Source of the DNA: Candidatus Gastranaerophilales bacterium
GTDB taxonomy: Bacteria > Cyanobacteriota > Vampirovibrionia > Gastranaerophilales > Gastranaerophilaceae
Direction of reading: 5' to 3'
DNA length: 30,610 bases
Assembly: GCA_944325615.1 (NCBI GenBank)
Contig: CALVAU010000071.1
Span: forward strand, 1-30,610
Part shown: in pieces, positions 1 through 7,808 of the stretch
Layout of the letters: every line of letters starts with the position of its first letter
How positions within the stretch are numbered: the first letter of the stretch is position 1
The notes under the pieces: model-generated
Database searches by the model: none
Told to the model about the DNA's origin: nothing
Seen by the model: the letters and a program-made list of their open reading frames with translations, nothing else
Translations under genes and position numbers: made by a program

Positions 1-581
1 AACAACCAATATCTATTTATAATGAATGGATAAAATCTATATTGCCTGACTATATTCCATCAGATATAATCGAAAAATCCTTGCCAAGACAAAATAATCC
101 GTGTCCGGATTTTGTAATAGGGTTGCAATATTATGTTGATGCGGATCCGGGCAGAGTTCCTCCAAGATTAGAATATGTAGCGAAAGATGAAAATGATTTA
201 AAATGCAGAATTTTTGCTGATGTGACCTTTGGGATTGCATTAAACATTGAACTTTCAACAAGAAAAGAGGATGAACTCAAATGGCATTATATTCCAATAT
301 ATGTTAAAGATCATAAATGGATGTATAAAGAAAACAAAAACTATACCTACGATACAATTTTTGATAATAGAAAAACTATGTTTGAATGTCACTTGAAATT
401 ATTAAAACTTGTATATTCTTTAGAACAGCTTGATTTAAAAATAAAAGAATATGAAAAGTTTATGAATATAAATTTTCAAACTCAGCATTGGAAATTTGAC
501 CTCAGTACATTTGAATTTGTTGAAATAAGCAATTCCAGGGATGCCTACTTTCCTGAAGAGTCGCAAATAATACACAGTTAA
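1..581 (+). CDS. Imm63-like immunity protein (5'-truncated)
   Basis: The frame is open from base 3 with no stop, so the gene starts upstream of the window; the TTG at 42 is only an internal codon. About 190 residues are visible. The stretch from roughly 200 to 270 (DENDLKCRIFADVTF, then ALNIELSTR) and a later one (FDNRKTMFECHLKLLKL, about 357-407) match what I recall of Imm63 immunity proteins: an IF-DVTF--A---EL--R block followed by D--R---FE--L-LL. Between the two blocks about 30 residues rich in aromatics and Lys appear to be inserted. Imm63 proteins are cytosolic antidotes of polymorphic toxins, but no toxin gene is visible here. No signal peptide or membrane span is seen in the visible part. 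The family call comes from memory of the motif pattern, so it is tentative; otherwise the gene is hypothetical. Confidence 0.5.
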   Translation, partial: QPISIYNEWIKSILPDYIPSDIIEKSLPRQNNPCPDFVIGLQYYVDADPGRVPPRLEYVAKDENDLKCRIFADVTFGIALNIELSTRKEDELKWHYIPIYVKDHKWMYKENKNYTYDTIFDNRKTMFECHLKLLKLVYSLEQLDLKIKEYEKFMNINFQTQHWKFDLSTFEFVEISNSRDAYFPEESQIIHS

Positions 582-657
582 GACAGTAAAACTTATTTTT
601 AATTGAGATTCTAAATATGTAGCAATTAAAATGTCTGAATCTTTATAAATTTTAAGT

Positions 658-663
658 TATAAT
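658..663 (+). promoter_or_regulatory. -10 box for the nucleotidyltransferase-like gene
   Basis: A perfect TATAAT ends 6 nt before the ATG at 670. The region 17 nt further up (635-640, CTGAAT) is a poor -35. If used, transcription would begin at the start codon. Confidence 0.4.
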
Positions 664-669
664 TATCTT

Positions 670-1257
670 ATGGATAATTTTTTACAAATTGCAAAACAAA
701 ATCAAAGTGAAGCCTGGAAAATTATTAAGAAACTCAATATCGAAAAGGTCTGGAAATCTATTGGTGCGGAAATTAATCTTGTCGGTTCGCTAAAATCAGG
801 CTTGTTAATGAAACATTTGGATATTGATTTCCATGTATATTCTGATGTTGTTTCTGTTGAAAAAAGTTTTTCTGTAATTCTTCAATTAATTAAAAATCCT
901 GCAATTAAGAAATTTACCTTTAAAAATCTATTAAATACTGATGAAAAATGTCTTGAATGGCATCTTTATTATTCGGATGAGTTTTCTAATGAATGGCAAA
1001 TTGATATTATTCACATACAAAAAGACTCTAAATATTATGGATATTTCGAAAAAGTTGCAGAAAGAATTATATCAGTAATGACAGAAGAAATGAAAAATAC
1101 AATTTTGATGTTAAAATATGAAACTCCTGATAACAAAAAGATTATGGGTATTGAATATTATCAAGCTGTAATTGCAGATGGAATTAAATCTTATATCGAC
1201 TTTTTAAGCTGGCACGAAAAAAATAAAAATAATGGAATAATTACTTGGTGTCCATAG
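670..1257 (+). CDS. Nucleotidyltransferase-fold protein
   Basis: The 195-residue protein shows the polymerase-beta-type nucleotidyltransferase signature. Gly39-Ser40 is followed by Asp51-x-Asp53 (HLDIDFH), and a third acidic residue, Asp112, lies in the strand WQIDIIHI. These would be the two metal-binding aspartates and the third carboxylate. The rest is mixed alpha/beta with no membrane span or signal peptide, so it is cytosolic. Substrate cannot be read from the sequence; relatives of this size include minimal nucleotidyltransferases and proteins with unhelpful automatic names such as phosphoglycerate mutase family. The ATG at 670 has no Shine-Dalgarno, but a TATAAT lies at 658-663, six bases before it, which would suit a leaderless mRNA. 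It is followed by a strong terminator and may have its own promoter, separate from the immunity-like gene 88 bp upstream. Confidence 0.6.
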   Translation: MDNFLQIAKQNQSEAWKIIKKLNIEKVWKSIGAEINLVGSLKSGLLMKHLDIDFHVYSDVVSVEKSFSVILQLIKNPAIKKFTFKNLLNTDEKCLEWHLYYSDEFSNEWQIDIIHIQKDSKYYGYFEKVAERIISVMTEEMKNTILMLKYETPDNKKIMGIEYYQAVIADGIKSYIDFLSWHEKNKNNGIITWCP

Positions 1258-1260
1258 AAT

Positions 1261-1293
1261 AAAAAGCACCGACTAATTAGTCGGTGCTTTTTT
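1261..1293. terminator. Bidirectional rho-independent terminator
   Basis: Perfect inverted repeat GCACCGACT (1266-1274), loop AATT, AGTCGGTGC (1279-1287), flanked by five As on the left and six Ts on the right. It sits 3 nt after the plus-strand nucleotidyltransferase gene and 16 nt beyond the minus-strand GT5-like gene, so it can serve both convergent genes. Confidence 0.9.
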
Positions 1294-1309
1294 GTATATT
1301 TAATCGTGC

Positions 1310-4216
1310 TTAAGACGCAGGTTTTATCTCTTCTTTTGCTGGAATTGATGCTGTTTTAGCAAATAAATTACTACCTTTATATGCATATAAAGCCCCTGCT
1401 CCAGCTCCAGCAGTAACGATACCTGCTGTAAAAGCTGCTATTTTTCCGGCTTTTGTATTCTTAACAGATTTTTCTATATTTTTTTCCGGTATTTCTTTTA
1501 TAGTGTTTTTAATTTCGTTAATAGAAGTCTTTGTTACTTCTATTATTTGTTCTTCAGCTTTTTTCACTGTATTGTTGATGCTTTTTTCAGCTTTTGCAAG
1601 CACTGTTTTAGTTGTATTTTCAATAGCCTCTTCTGATTTTTTAGTAAGTTTTTCAATTTCTTCAGTTAATTTTGCTTTTAATTCATTTATAACCTTACTA
1701 ATTTGTTCTTTTGCATCATCGTATTTTCTGCCGATAAGTCGTTTTAGAGGATTTTTATTTCTGTTTTCCCAGCCTTTATCAATTTCCCAGACATCATTTC
1801 TGTACATTTTATTGGCAGATTTGCCTCCATTAAATTCGCTGTTATTATGCCAATCGAGTTCTTCTTCGATATTCTTTTTGCATTTCGCGATATATGCAGC
1901 TTTGTTATTCATATATTCATCAGCCATTGCTTTTAAGCAATCTGATACTTCATTAGAAGAACGTTCAATGCGTTTTTCATTAATAATTCTTGGGTCAGTA
2001 TTCCAATCCAGTCCATCTCTTTGAGGATTCATTTCAGGAGCTGTTTTAGTTTTCCATCCATTTTGTTCATTTGTGTAATCAACTGGTCCGCCAGTTGCGG
2101 TGGTAAGGTAAGGTACGCCTGCTGTTTTTGCTTCTAAAGGCGTTATACCACACATTTCTCGTCTTGATGTGAATGCACTATGAGTTGCACAAGCAACAAG
2201 TTTATTTGGAAAAAGTCCATCAACATACATTGCATTATGTTTGTATTTTCCTCCATCATATTCTGCAATTTCTTTTAATGTTGACTGAATTAATTTAAAA
2301 TCATCTGCATTTCGATCCCAAGTATCTTTTCCTGCACCATTAAGTAGTTTTACTTTCATTTTAACTTCTTCAGGTACATCTTCTCTTTGTAAAAATTTCA
2401 AAAAGCCTCTGTATAATATAGGGTAACCTTTTTGTTCATCAGGTCTTCCCCATCCTATAATAAGCATATCTCCATCTTGATATCGGGAAAGGCTTCCAAA
2501 TACACTTTTACCTTCTTCAATTTGTTTTTCATTGAAGAATACTCGATTTAATGCATCTCTACCTTCTTTTTCTGCATCTTCCAATATCCCAGTAAGCCAT
2601 TTAGCATTTTTTACTCTATTTTCAATGACTTCTTCTATGTTATTTGCTTTTTCTTTTATTAGTGTCACAGTATTATCTATATGTTCTCTATTGTATTTTA
2701 CTGGAGCCGGAATTTTTTCAATATTTCCGTTAGGGTTATATTTGATAAAATCTCCAACTTTATTATATATAATCGGAGTAAAATCACTGCGTTGTTTGCT
2801 TAAAGTGTTATTATCAACTCCAAATTTGGAAGTGTTATTATTAATTCCAAGATTTGCCGGTGTTGATCCATTAAGCGGACTTATTGTTTTAAGGTCCTTT
2901 AGGTCGCCTCCAATTCCTGCTGCTACGTCCATATGTGGACTTTTCATTTCTTTATCAAAGTTTGGAGATACAGTACCAAACGTAGCATTTTCAGCATTTG
3001 TTTTAGCTGCTACAATTGCAACTTTAGTAAGGTTATAATTACCAAAAAAGTCTTTAAATTTACCTATAAATGGTTCAAAACATTTATTAGTAAAAGCTTG
3101 TTCTTGTGGTGTTAAATTATGCCACCCTCTGCTGTTGAAAGATTCAAGAACTTCATATTCCGGTAATTCTCTTAAAGCTTTAATATCTTCAACATCAAAA
3201 AGTATTCTGGCAAATTCAAACGGGTTAGCAGTATGTCCTTGATAATTTTTGCCGGGATTGTGAGCTGTGTAATGAGCTCTAACGCCATCAAAATAATCAT
3301 CTCCATTTGAAGAAATATTTGCTAGATGTGAGAATAAAGATGCAATTGGTCTGTCATGTCCCCAGTAATTTGCTGGGTGCCAGTATCCAAATTCTTCGGT
3401 ATTCATAAGTCTTTCAGCTTTTAGGTAAGCTCTGCAAAAATCGGAATTGTTGATTTCAGCTTCAATTCCACCAGCACCATTAGGTCCATATGAATATGGT
3501 TTTGAGGTCTTTGCAAGTTCTTTTGTCCAAATTATATAGTTAGGTGTGCCTTTTATTTTATTGTAGGAGGGGTTTCTATCTGAAATTTTAAAAATTTGAA
3601 ACTCTACTTTTTGTACTTCTCCTATTTTAGTGTCAGACATTCTTTCAAAGCTGTCTTTGACACTTGTTGGTTCAATTATACAATATTGGGATAAATTATT
3701 AGGACCATTACCATCGGGTGCACTTTGTATTACATATTCTAAATCCTCAGGTTTACATTTTAATTCTTTTGCAAGTGCTTCTCTATCAACTCCAAAAGGT
3801 GCACTAACAAAGAATTTAGCTTCTATTTTTTCAGGTAGTTTACCATCTTTTAATTCAAGTCCTTTTTTGAATAAAAATCTATATCCGCCTGAAGGGTTAT
3901 TATATTCATGCGCTGGACCAAAACTTCTTACATCAAGTCCTTCATTTTTAATCATGCTCTGTGGTGCTTCAAAAGTAACAACTCCGAGTCCCCCTTGATA
4001 GTCTTCTGATAAGCCTGTTCCTTTGTTTTCATAAGCAAAAGATGCAACTTGTTTAATATTTCTTTCGCTTGCTGTGAATGTAATTTTTGCTATTTGAGGT
4101 TGAAAACTTACACTGTCCGTTTGTGCTATTTGATTAGTTCTAAAGTTTTGCACATTGTTTCTTCGGATCTGATTTGCCCGATAAATATTGTAGGGCATGA
4201 TTGATTCTACACGCAT
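1310..4216 (-). CDS. GT5 glycogen/starch synthase-like glycosyltransferase with coiled-coil and membrane tail
   Basis: This 968-residue protein has scattered but ordered GT5 (GlgA-type) landmarks: YQGGLG near residue 73 (the KxGGL nucleotide-sugar loop), AHNPGKNYQG at 318-327 (the HNxxYQG motif), TVSPNFDKEM at 415-424, GIN near 457, GRPDEQKG at 590-597 (the Arg and Lys that bind phosphates) and SRREMCG at 684-690 with the conserved Glu687, followed by a GG loop at 709-710. It is about twice the usual GlgA length. Extra parts are an N-terminal tail without signal peptide, insertions in the N-domain, a Lys/Glu/Thr-rich coiled coil at about 820-930, and a Gly/Ala-rich hydrophobic span near 930-950. 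The ATG at 4216 is chosen because AAGG lies just upstream; Met7 has no ribosome site. Sugar donor and acceptor are unknown; the tail suggests membrane attachment. A monocistronic gene, divergent from the CNT transporter. Confidence 0.7.
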   Translation of the reverse strand: MRVESIMPYNIYRANQIRRNNVQNFRTNQIAQTDSVSFQPQIAKITFTASERNIKQVASFAYENKGTGLSEDYQGGLGVVTFEAPQSMIKNEGLDVRSFGPAHEYNNPSGGYRFLFKKGLELKDGKLPEKIEAKFFVSAPFGVDREALAKELKCKPEDLEYVIQSAPDGNGPNNLSQYCIIEPTSVKDSFERMSDTKIGEVQKVEFQIFKISDRNPSYNKIKGTPNYIIWTKELAKTSKPYSYGPNGAGGIEAEINNSDFCRAYLKAERLMNTEEFGYWHPANYWGHDRPIASLFSHLANISSNGDDYFDGVRAHYTAHNPGKNYQGHTANPFEFARILFDVEDIKALRELPEYEVLESFNSRGWHNLTPQEQAFTNKCFEPFIGKFKDFFGNYNLTKVAIVAAKTNAENATFGTVSPNFDKEMKSPHMDVAAGIGGDLKDLKTISPLNGSTPANLGINNNTSKFGVDNNTLSKQRSDFTPIIYNKVGDFIKYNPNGNIEKIPAPVKYNREHIDNTVTLIKEKANNIEEVIENRVKNAKWLTGILEDAEKEGRDALNRVFFNEKQIEEGKSVFGSLSRYQDGDMLIIGWGRPDEQKGYPILYRGFLKFLQREDVPEEVKMKVKLLNGAGKDTWDRNADDFKLIQSTLKEIAEYDGGKYKHNAMYVDGLFPNKLVACATHSAFTSRREMCGITPLEAKTAGVPYLTTATGGPVDYTNEQNGWKTKTAPEMNPQRDGLDWNTDPRIINEKRIERSSNEVSDCLKAMADEYMNNKAAYIAKCKKNIEEELDWHNNSEFNGGKSANKMYRNDVWEIDKGWENRNKNPLKRLIGRKYDDAKEQISKVINELKAKLTEEIEKLTKKSEEAIENTTKTVLAKAEKSINNTVKKAEEQIIEVTKTSINEIKNTIKEIPEKNIEKSVKNTKAGKIAAFTAGIVTAGAGAGALYAYKGSNLFAKTASIPAKEEIKPAS

Positions 4217-4323
4217 TTTGTTATACCTTATCCCTTACTATTAACCGTTTTTTCGCAGAAAACTAAATCTCCTGCATGTATTCTAAAATGCTAACATGTT
4301 TTTTTTCAATAGTTCCAGAGGGT

Positions 4324-4342
4324 AATATTAAGAAATATTAAG
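4324..4342. repeat. Short direct repeat in divergent intergenic region
   Basis: AATATTAAG occurs at 4324-4332 and again at 4334-4342, one helical turn apart, between the divergent GT5-like and CNT genes. It might be an operator, but the surroundings are very AT-rich, so chance is possible. Confidence 0.3.
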
Positions 4343-4419
4343 TAAACTTTTTTTTAATATATACAGAAATTTTAATTCCTTTAAAGTATGATTATTAGGT
4401 AATTTAAAAAGGATAATTT

Positions 4420-5700
4420 ATGGAAAGATTTTTTGGGATTTTTGGAATAATTCTTATTTTTTTAATAGCTTTTTTAATGTCGAATAACAAAAAAGCAATT
4501 AATTACAAAACAGTGGTAACCGGCTTTTTATTACAAATTTTTCTTGCGGTATTTATTTTTAAGGTGCCTATAGGAAGAACAATATTTTTAATGCTAGGTG
4601 CCTTTATTACAAAAATTCTTGATTTTGCAAAAGAGGGCGGAAATTTTGTATTTGGGCATTTGATGGGTTCAGAAAGATTAAACGAACTTTTAGGCCAAGG
4701 CTCTCAGGTTTTTGCATTGCCTCTTGTTGCTTCTCTTATATTTATGATGATATTGGTAAATATTTTATATTATTATGGCATTATGCAGCGAATAGTTCCG
4801 CTTTTGGGCAGGGCTATGAATAAATTAATGTCAGTGAGTGGAGCTGAAGCGTTATCAAACGTAGCAAGCGCTTTTGTTGGTCAAATTGCTGCTCAAATTA
4901 TGATAAGACCATATTTGGCAAAGCTTACTAGATCAGAGCTTTTAGCATCAATGTCAGGTAGTATGGCTTGTATATCTGCAGCAACTATGCCTATTTATAT
5001 CGGTTTAGGTATTCCGGCTCAATATCTGCTTGCTGCATCAATTATGGCAGCTCCTGGTGCGCTTGTGATTTCTAAAATTGTATATCCCGAGACCGGTGTG
5101 CCCGAGACTAGTGAAGATATAAAAATAAGTTATAGTAAAAGAAGAAGACCTTATATAAATCTTTTTGATGCAATTTCTCAAGGTGCTTCAGAAGGTATGA
5201 AGGTTGCAATAAATGTTATAGCAATGATTTTAGCTCTTGTAGCTCTCGTAGCTTTTGTTGATTGGGTATTAGGTGGAATAGGAAAATTTATAGTCAATTA
5301 TGCACACATAAATTTTGCCTCATTTGATTTAACCCAACTCTCATTAAAGATGATTTTAGGTAAAATTTTTGCTGTATTTGCATATTTTATGGGTGTTCCA
5401 ATGCATGAAGCGACAACAGTCGGAAGTCTTATGGGAACAAAACTTGTACTAAATGAAATGGTAGCTTATGTAGATATGAGTATGTTAGCACAGCCTCTTT
5501 CCGATAAGAGTTTTTTGATTGCGAGTATTGCGCTTTGCAGTTTCGGTAATTTTGGTTCAATAGCAATTCAATTAGGCGGTATCGGGGAAATGGCGCCTAA
5601 CCAAAGGAAAAATTTGGCAAGATTAGGTGTAAAAGCATTGATTTGCGGTACTTTAACCTGTTATATGTCAGCTGCAATTGCTGGAGTTTTACTCAATTAA
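4420..5700 (+). CDS. NupC-type concentrative nucleoside transporter (CNT family)
   Basis: A 426-residue inner-membrane protein with the CNT layout: N-terminal spans, a gate region (ALPLVASLIFMMILVNILYYYG), re-entrant loop HP1, the signature GTKLVLNEMVAY at 339-350 and the TM8-like block SFGNFGSIAIQLGGIG. CNT proteins import nucleosides with sodium or protons. Asn345 and Glu346 of the NEFVAY motif are kept. In HP1, however, where family members have GQ(T/S)E, this protein has Gly154-Gln155-Ile156-Ala157, so the Thr/Ser and Glu that contact nucleobase and ribose in the Vibrio cholerae structure are absent. Substrate may therefore differ. Start is supported by AAAAGGA six bases before the ATG. 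Terminated by a hairpin at 5719. Family certain, substrate not. Confidence 0.85.
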   Translation: MERFFGIFGIILIFLIAFLMSNNKKAINYKTVVTGFLLQIFLAVFIFKVPIGRTIFLMLGAFITKILDFAKEGGNFVFGHLMGSERLNELLGQGSQVFALPLVASLIFMMILVNILYYYGIMQRIVPLLGRAMNKLMSVSGAEALSNVASAFVGQIAAQIMIRPYLAKLTRSELLASMSGSMACISAATMPIYIGLGIPAQYLLAASIMAAPGALVISKIVYPETGVPETSEDIKISYSKRRRPYINLFDAISQGASEGMKVAINVIAMILALVALVAFVDWVLGGIGKFIVNYAHINFASFDLTQLSLKMILGKIFAVFAYFMGVPMHEATTVGSLMGTKLVLNEMVAYVDMSMLAQPLSDKSFLIASIALCSFGNFGSIAIQLGGIGEMAPNQRKNLARLGVKALICGTLTCYMSAAIAGVLLN

Positions 5701-5718
5701 TTAGATAAAAATTTATAT

Positions 5719-5749
5719 AAAAAAGAGGTATTTTTATACCTCTTTTTTT
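5719..5749. terminator. Terminator shared by CNT gene and zinc-ribbon gene
   Basis: Arms 5719-5731 and 5736-5748 (AAAAAAGAGGTAT and its complement), loop TTTT. It follows the plus-strand transporter by 18 nt. The right half also encodes the last codons and stop of the minus-strand zinc-ribbon gene. Confidence 0.8.
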
Positions 5750-6051
5750 ATGTAGTTTTGCCAATTTTCATCCAAATTTTTTATAAACCTATGAGCATCA
5801 ATTACATCATCGTAACTTATAGGGGCTGGCCCTTCTTGTACTTCCAGAGCAAGCTCAGAAGAATCTTTTACTTCTATATCACTAAAACCTAAAAAAGCTA
5901 TTCCGTAATTTTTTCCGCAATTATTACATTTTAGGTTGGTAACTAAAAGGCCGCCCTCATCTCTTTTGATTGTAATTGAATCTTCATCAAATTCGTGTTT
6001 ACAAACAGAGCAGCATAAGTTTTTAAAAAGTTTCCCCAAGTTCTTTTTCAT
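5734..6051 (-). CDS. Small zinc-ribbon protein
   Basis: A 105-residue protein of unknown function. Cys14-x2-Cys17 and Cys42-x2-Cys45, each in a knuckle-like setting (CSVCKHEF and CNNCGKNYG), form a probable treble-clef or ribbon zinc site in the N-terminal half. Between them a beta hairpin is likely. The C-terminal half (from about 60) is acidic and ends in an amphipathic helix with the lysine pair KKEV. No membrane span or signal peptide. The start has AGAGGA upstream, and a TATAAT (complement of 6071-6076) suits its own promoter, divergent from the small ORF at 6166. Zinc ribbons of this size may bind RNA, DNA or protein, and I cannot choose. Confidence 0.65.
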   Translation of the reverse strand: MKKNLGKLFKNLCCSVCKHEFDEDSITIKRDEGGLLVTNLKCNNCGKNYGIAFLGFSDIEVKDSSELALEVQEGPAPISYDDVIDAHRFIKNLDENWQNYIKKEV

Positions 6052-6108
6052 ATTATCCTCTTTTCATACTATTATACAAAAAATTCTAATATATTTTGTA
6101 AAATTATG

Positions 6109-6136
6109 TTACATTTGAATACAGCATGGGTATAAT
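6109..6136 (+). promoter_or_regulatory. Sigma-70-like promoter of the 31-residue ORF
   Basis: TTACAT at 6109-6114, a 16-nt spacer and a perfect TATAAT at 6131-6136. The predicted start of transcription, near 6143, lies about 23 nt before the small ORF. Confidence 0.6.
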
Positions 6137-6165
6137 ATACATGTGTAAGCTATAGGAGAGTTTAT

Positions 6166-6261
6166 ATGGAAGCTATCAATTTAATCCTTTTCGGTTTTAT
6201 CGTTTATACTGCGCTAATCGTAGTACCAAGCATTTGGGAAGAATTAACAACAGAAGGATAA
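6166..6261 (+). CDS. 31-residue single-span membrane microprotein
   Basis: ATG at 6166 is preceded by AGGAG at 6154-6158 (7 nt away) and by a promoter with perfect TATAAT, so this short ORF has full expression signals. The product starts MEAINLILFGFIVY and ends WEELTTEG. Residues 5-24 form one hydrophobic helix, followed by an acidic tail, and there are no cysteines. It is probably an integral inner-membrane microprotein, perhaps a subunit or regulator of a larger membrane complex. No family is recognised. It stands alone, divergent from the zinc-ribbon gene. The 150 nt after it contain no gene; a weak hairpin (CGTTAA/TTAACG, 6363-6380) might end its transcript. The stretch could also be a small RNA with an incidental ORF. 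Confidence 0.6.
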   Translation: MEAINLILFGFIVYTALIVVPSIWEELTTEG

Positions 6262-6404
6262 AACTTTCTTAATTTAATAGACGTTGTGTGTGGATAAAAA
6301 GTTTCTTTAAAAATTTTTGATCGCCGTTTAAATGTTTTCAGCTCTTGATAAGTGTACAAACTACGTTAATTCTCTTAACGCAATGTTTTGGTATTCTTTT
6401 TCTT

Positions 6405-6438
6405 AAAAAAGCCGCCTAAAATCAATTTAGGCGGCTTT
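6405..6438 (-). terminator. Terminator of bioA
   Basis: Stem GCCGCCTAAA (6411-6420) with its complement at 6426-6435 and a 5-nt loop. Read on the minus strand the stem is followed by six Ts (6410-6405), 15-40 nt after the bioA stop codon. Confidence 0.9.
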
Positions 6439-6452
6439 AATCCAATTATTTT

Positions 6453-7799
6453 TTATTCAGGTAAAATTTCACAAAGACATTTGTATGCAACATCTACAAC
6501 AAAGTCCATGTCTTTTGGTTCTATTATTAATGGTGGATTAAAATATATGATATCGCCTAAAGGTCTTAAAAGTACACCTTTTTCTAAGGCTTTTTTGTAA
6601 ATTTGATAGCCTGTTCTCATTTTTGAATCAAACGGCTCTTTAGTTTCTTTATTTTTAACAAGCTCTATAGCGTTAATAAGTCCTATTGATCTTACTTCAC
6701 CGACGTTTTTATGTTTTAGAAACTTATTTTTTATGAGATTATTAAAATAAATTGCGTTTTCATTCGCTTTTTTTAAAACTGTTCCATCAGACATAATATC
6801 AAGAACAGCATTAGCTGCTGCGCAAGCAAGAGGATTGCCGCTATATGTATGGCTGTGCATAAAGGCCTTTCCGCTGTTGTAATCGTCGTAAAAAGCATCA
6901 TATATTTTTTGTGTGGTTACAAACATAGCGCATGGCATATATCCGCCTGTCAGGCCTTTAGAAAGACACATTATATCAGGTGATACGTTTGCATGTTCAA
7001 AGGCAAACATTTTACCTGTTCTTCCAAAACCTGTTGCAATTTCATCTGCAATTAAATGAACGTTATATTTATCGCAAAGTGTTCTTAATTTTTTCAAATA
7101 TAGCGGTGGATAAATTTTCATACCAGCTGAACCTTGCAAAAGTGGCTCAACTAATAATGCTGCTGTCTCGTTACCATATTTTTCGAATTGTTCTTCTGCG
7201 TCTGCGAAGCATTCGCAATTGCAATTATCTCGACATTTGTTATACGGGCATCTATAGCAATCAGGAGCTTTTATTCTTATGATATCCATCAGAATCGGTT
7301 TATATAGCTTGGTATATAAATCACAATCTCCTACGGATAAGGCCCCGATAGTTTCTCCATGGTAAGCGTCAGTCAAGGCCATAAATCTAGTTTTTTGCGG
7401 ATTGCCTGTTTGCTCGTGGTATTGAAAACTTACTTTCATTGCGGCTTCTATTGCTGAAGAGCCATTATCAGTGAAATTAAATTTACACAAACCTTTAGGT
7501 AGAATTTTTGAAAGCTTTTCACATAATTCGATAGCAGGTTTATGCGTAAAGTTTGCAAAAATAACATGCTCTAAGTTATCAATTTGCTTTTTTACAGCTT
7601 CATTAATTTTAGGATTACAATGCCCAAGCAGATTACACCACCAAGAACTTATTACATCGACATATTTTTTACCGTTAATATCGTATAAATAAACACCTTC
7701 ACCCTTATCGATTACTATTGGTGAAAGAGTTTCATAATCTTTCATTTGAGAACAGGGGTGCCATATATATTTTAAATCTTTTTCAATCCATTCGTTCAT
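6453..7799 (-). CDS. bioA: Adenosylmethionine-8-amino-7-oxononanoate aminotransferase
   Basis: BioA makes 7,8-diaminopelargonate from KAPA in biotin synthesis, using PLP. The 448-residue length is normal. Landmarks are the N-terminal WHPCSQMKDYE, SSWWCNLLGH at 51-60, DNGSSAIEAAMK near 111-122, AYHGET at 145-150, the PLP-phenol aspartate in ADEIATGFGRTG (Asp252) and the Schiff-base Lys281 in LSKGLTGG. A cluster of six cysteines at 181-197 (CYRCPYNKCRDNC...) is notable; shorter Cys-rich insertions occur in some relatives. The amino donor is usually SAM but can be lysine in BioK variants, and the sequence does not settle this for me. The start has AAGGAGA nearby. It follows bioD by 9 nt on the same strand, so the two form an operon. 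Confidence 0.95.
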   Translation of the reverse strand: MNEWIEKDLKYIWHPCSQMKDYETLSPIVIDKGEGVYLYDINGKKYVDVISSWWCNLLGHCNPKINEAVKKQIDNLEHVIFANFTHKPAIELCEKLSKILPKGLCKFNFTDNGSSAIEAAMKVSFQYHEQTGNPQKTRFMALTDAYHGETIGALSVGDCDLYTKLYKPILMDIIRIKAPDCYRCPYNKCRDNCNCECFADAEEQFEKYGNETAALLVEPLLQGSAGMKIYPPLYLKKLRTLCDKYNVHLIADEIATGFGRTGKMFAFEHANVSPDIMCLSKGLTGGYMPCAMFVTTQKIYDAFYDDYNSGKAFMHSHTYSGNPLACAAANAVLDIMSDGTVLKKANENAIYFNNLIKNKFLKHKNVGEVRSIGLINAIELVKNKETKEPFDSKMRTGYQIYKKALEKGVLLRPLGDIIYFNPPLIIEPKDMDFVVDVAYKCLCEILPE

Positions 7800-7808
7800 G
7801 TTATCTCC

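Noticed and set aside
1503..3998. Several long plus-strand ORFs inside the GT5-like gene
   Set aside because: They are antisense shadows with hydrophobic, Ser/Phe-rich translations, no ribosome sites and no family motifs.
6166..6261. 31-residue ORF as a small photosystem or cytochrome b6f subunit
   Set aside because: Only size and a single helix agree; no defensible residue match, and no photosynthesis genes are present.
6388..6600. 70-residue plus-strand ORF over the bioA end
   Set aside because: It runs through the bioA terminator and antisense to bioA, with no family resemblance.
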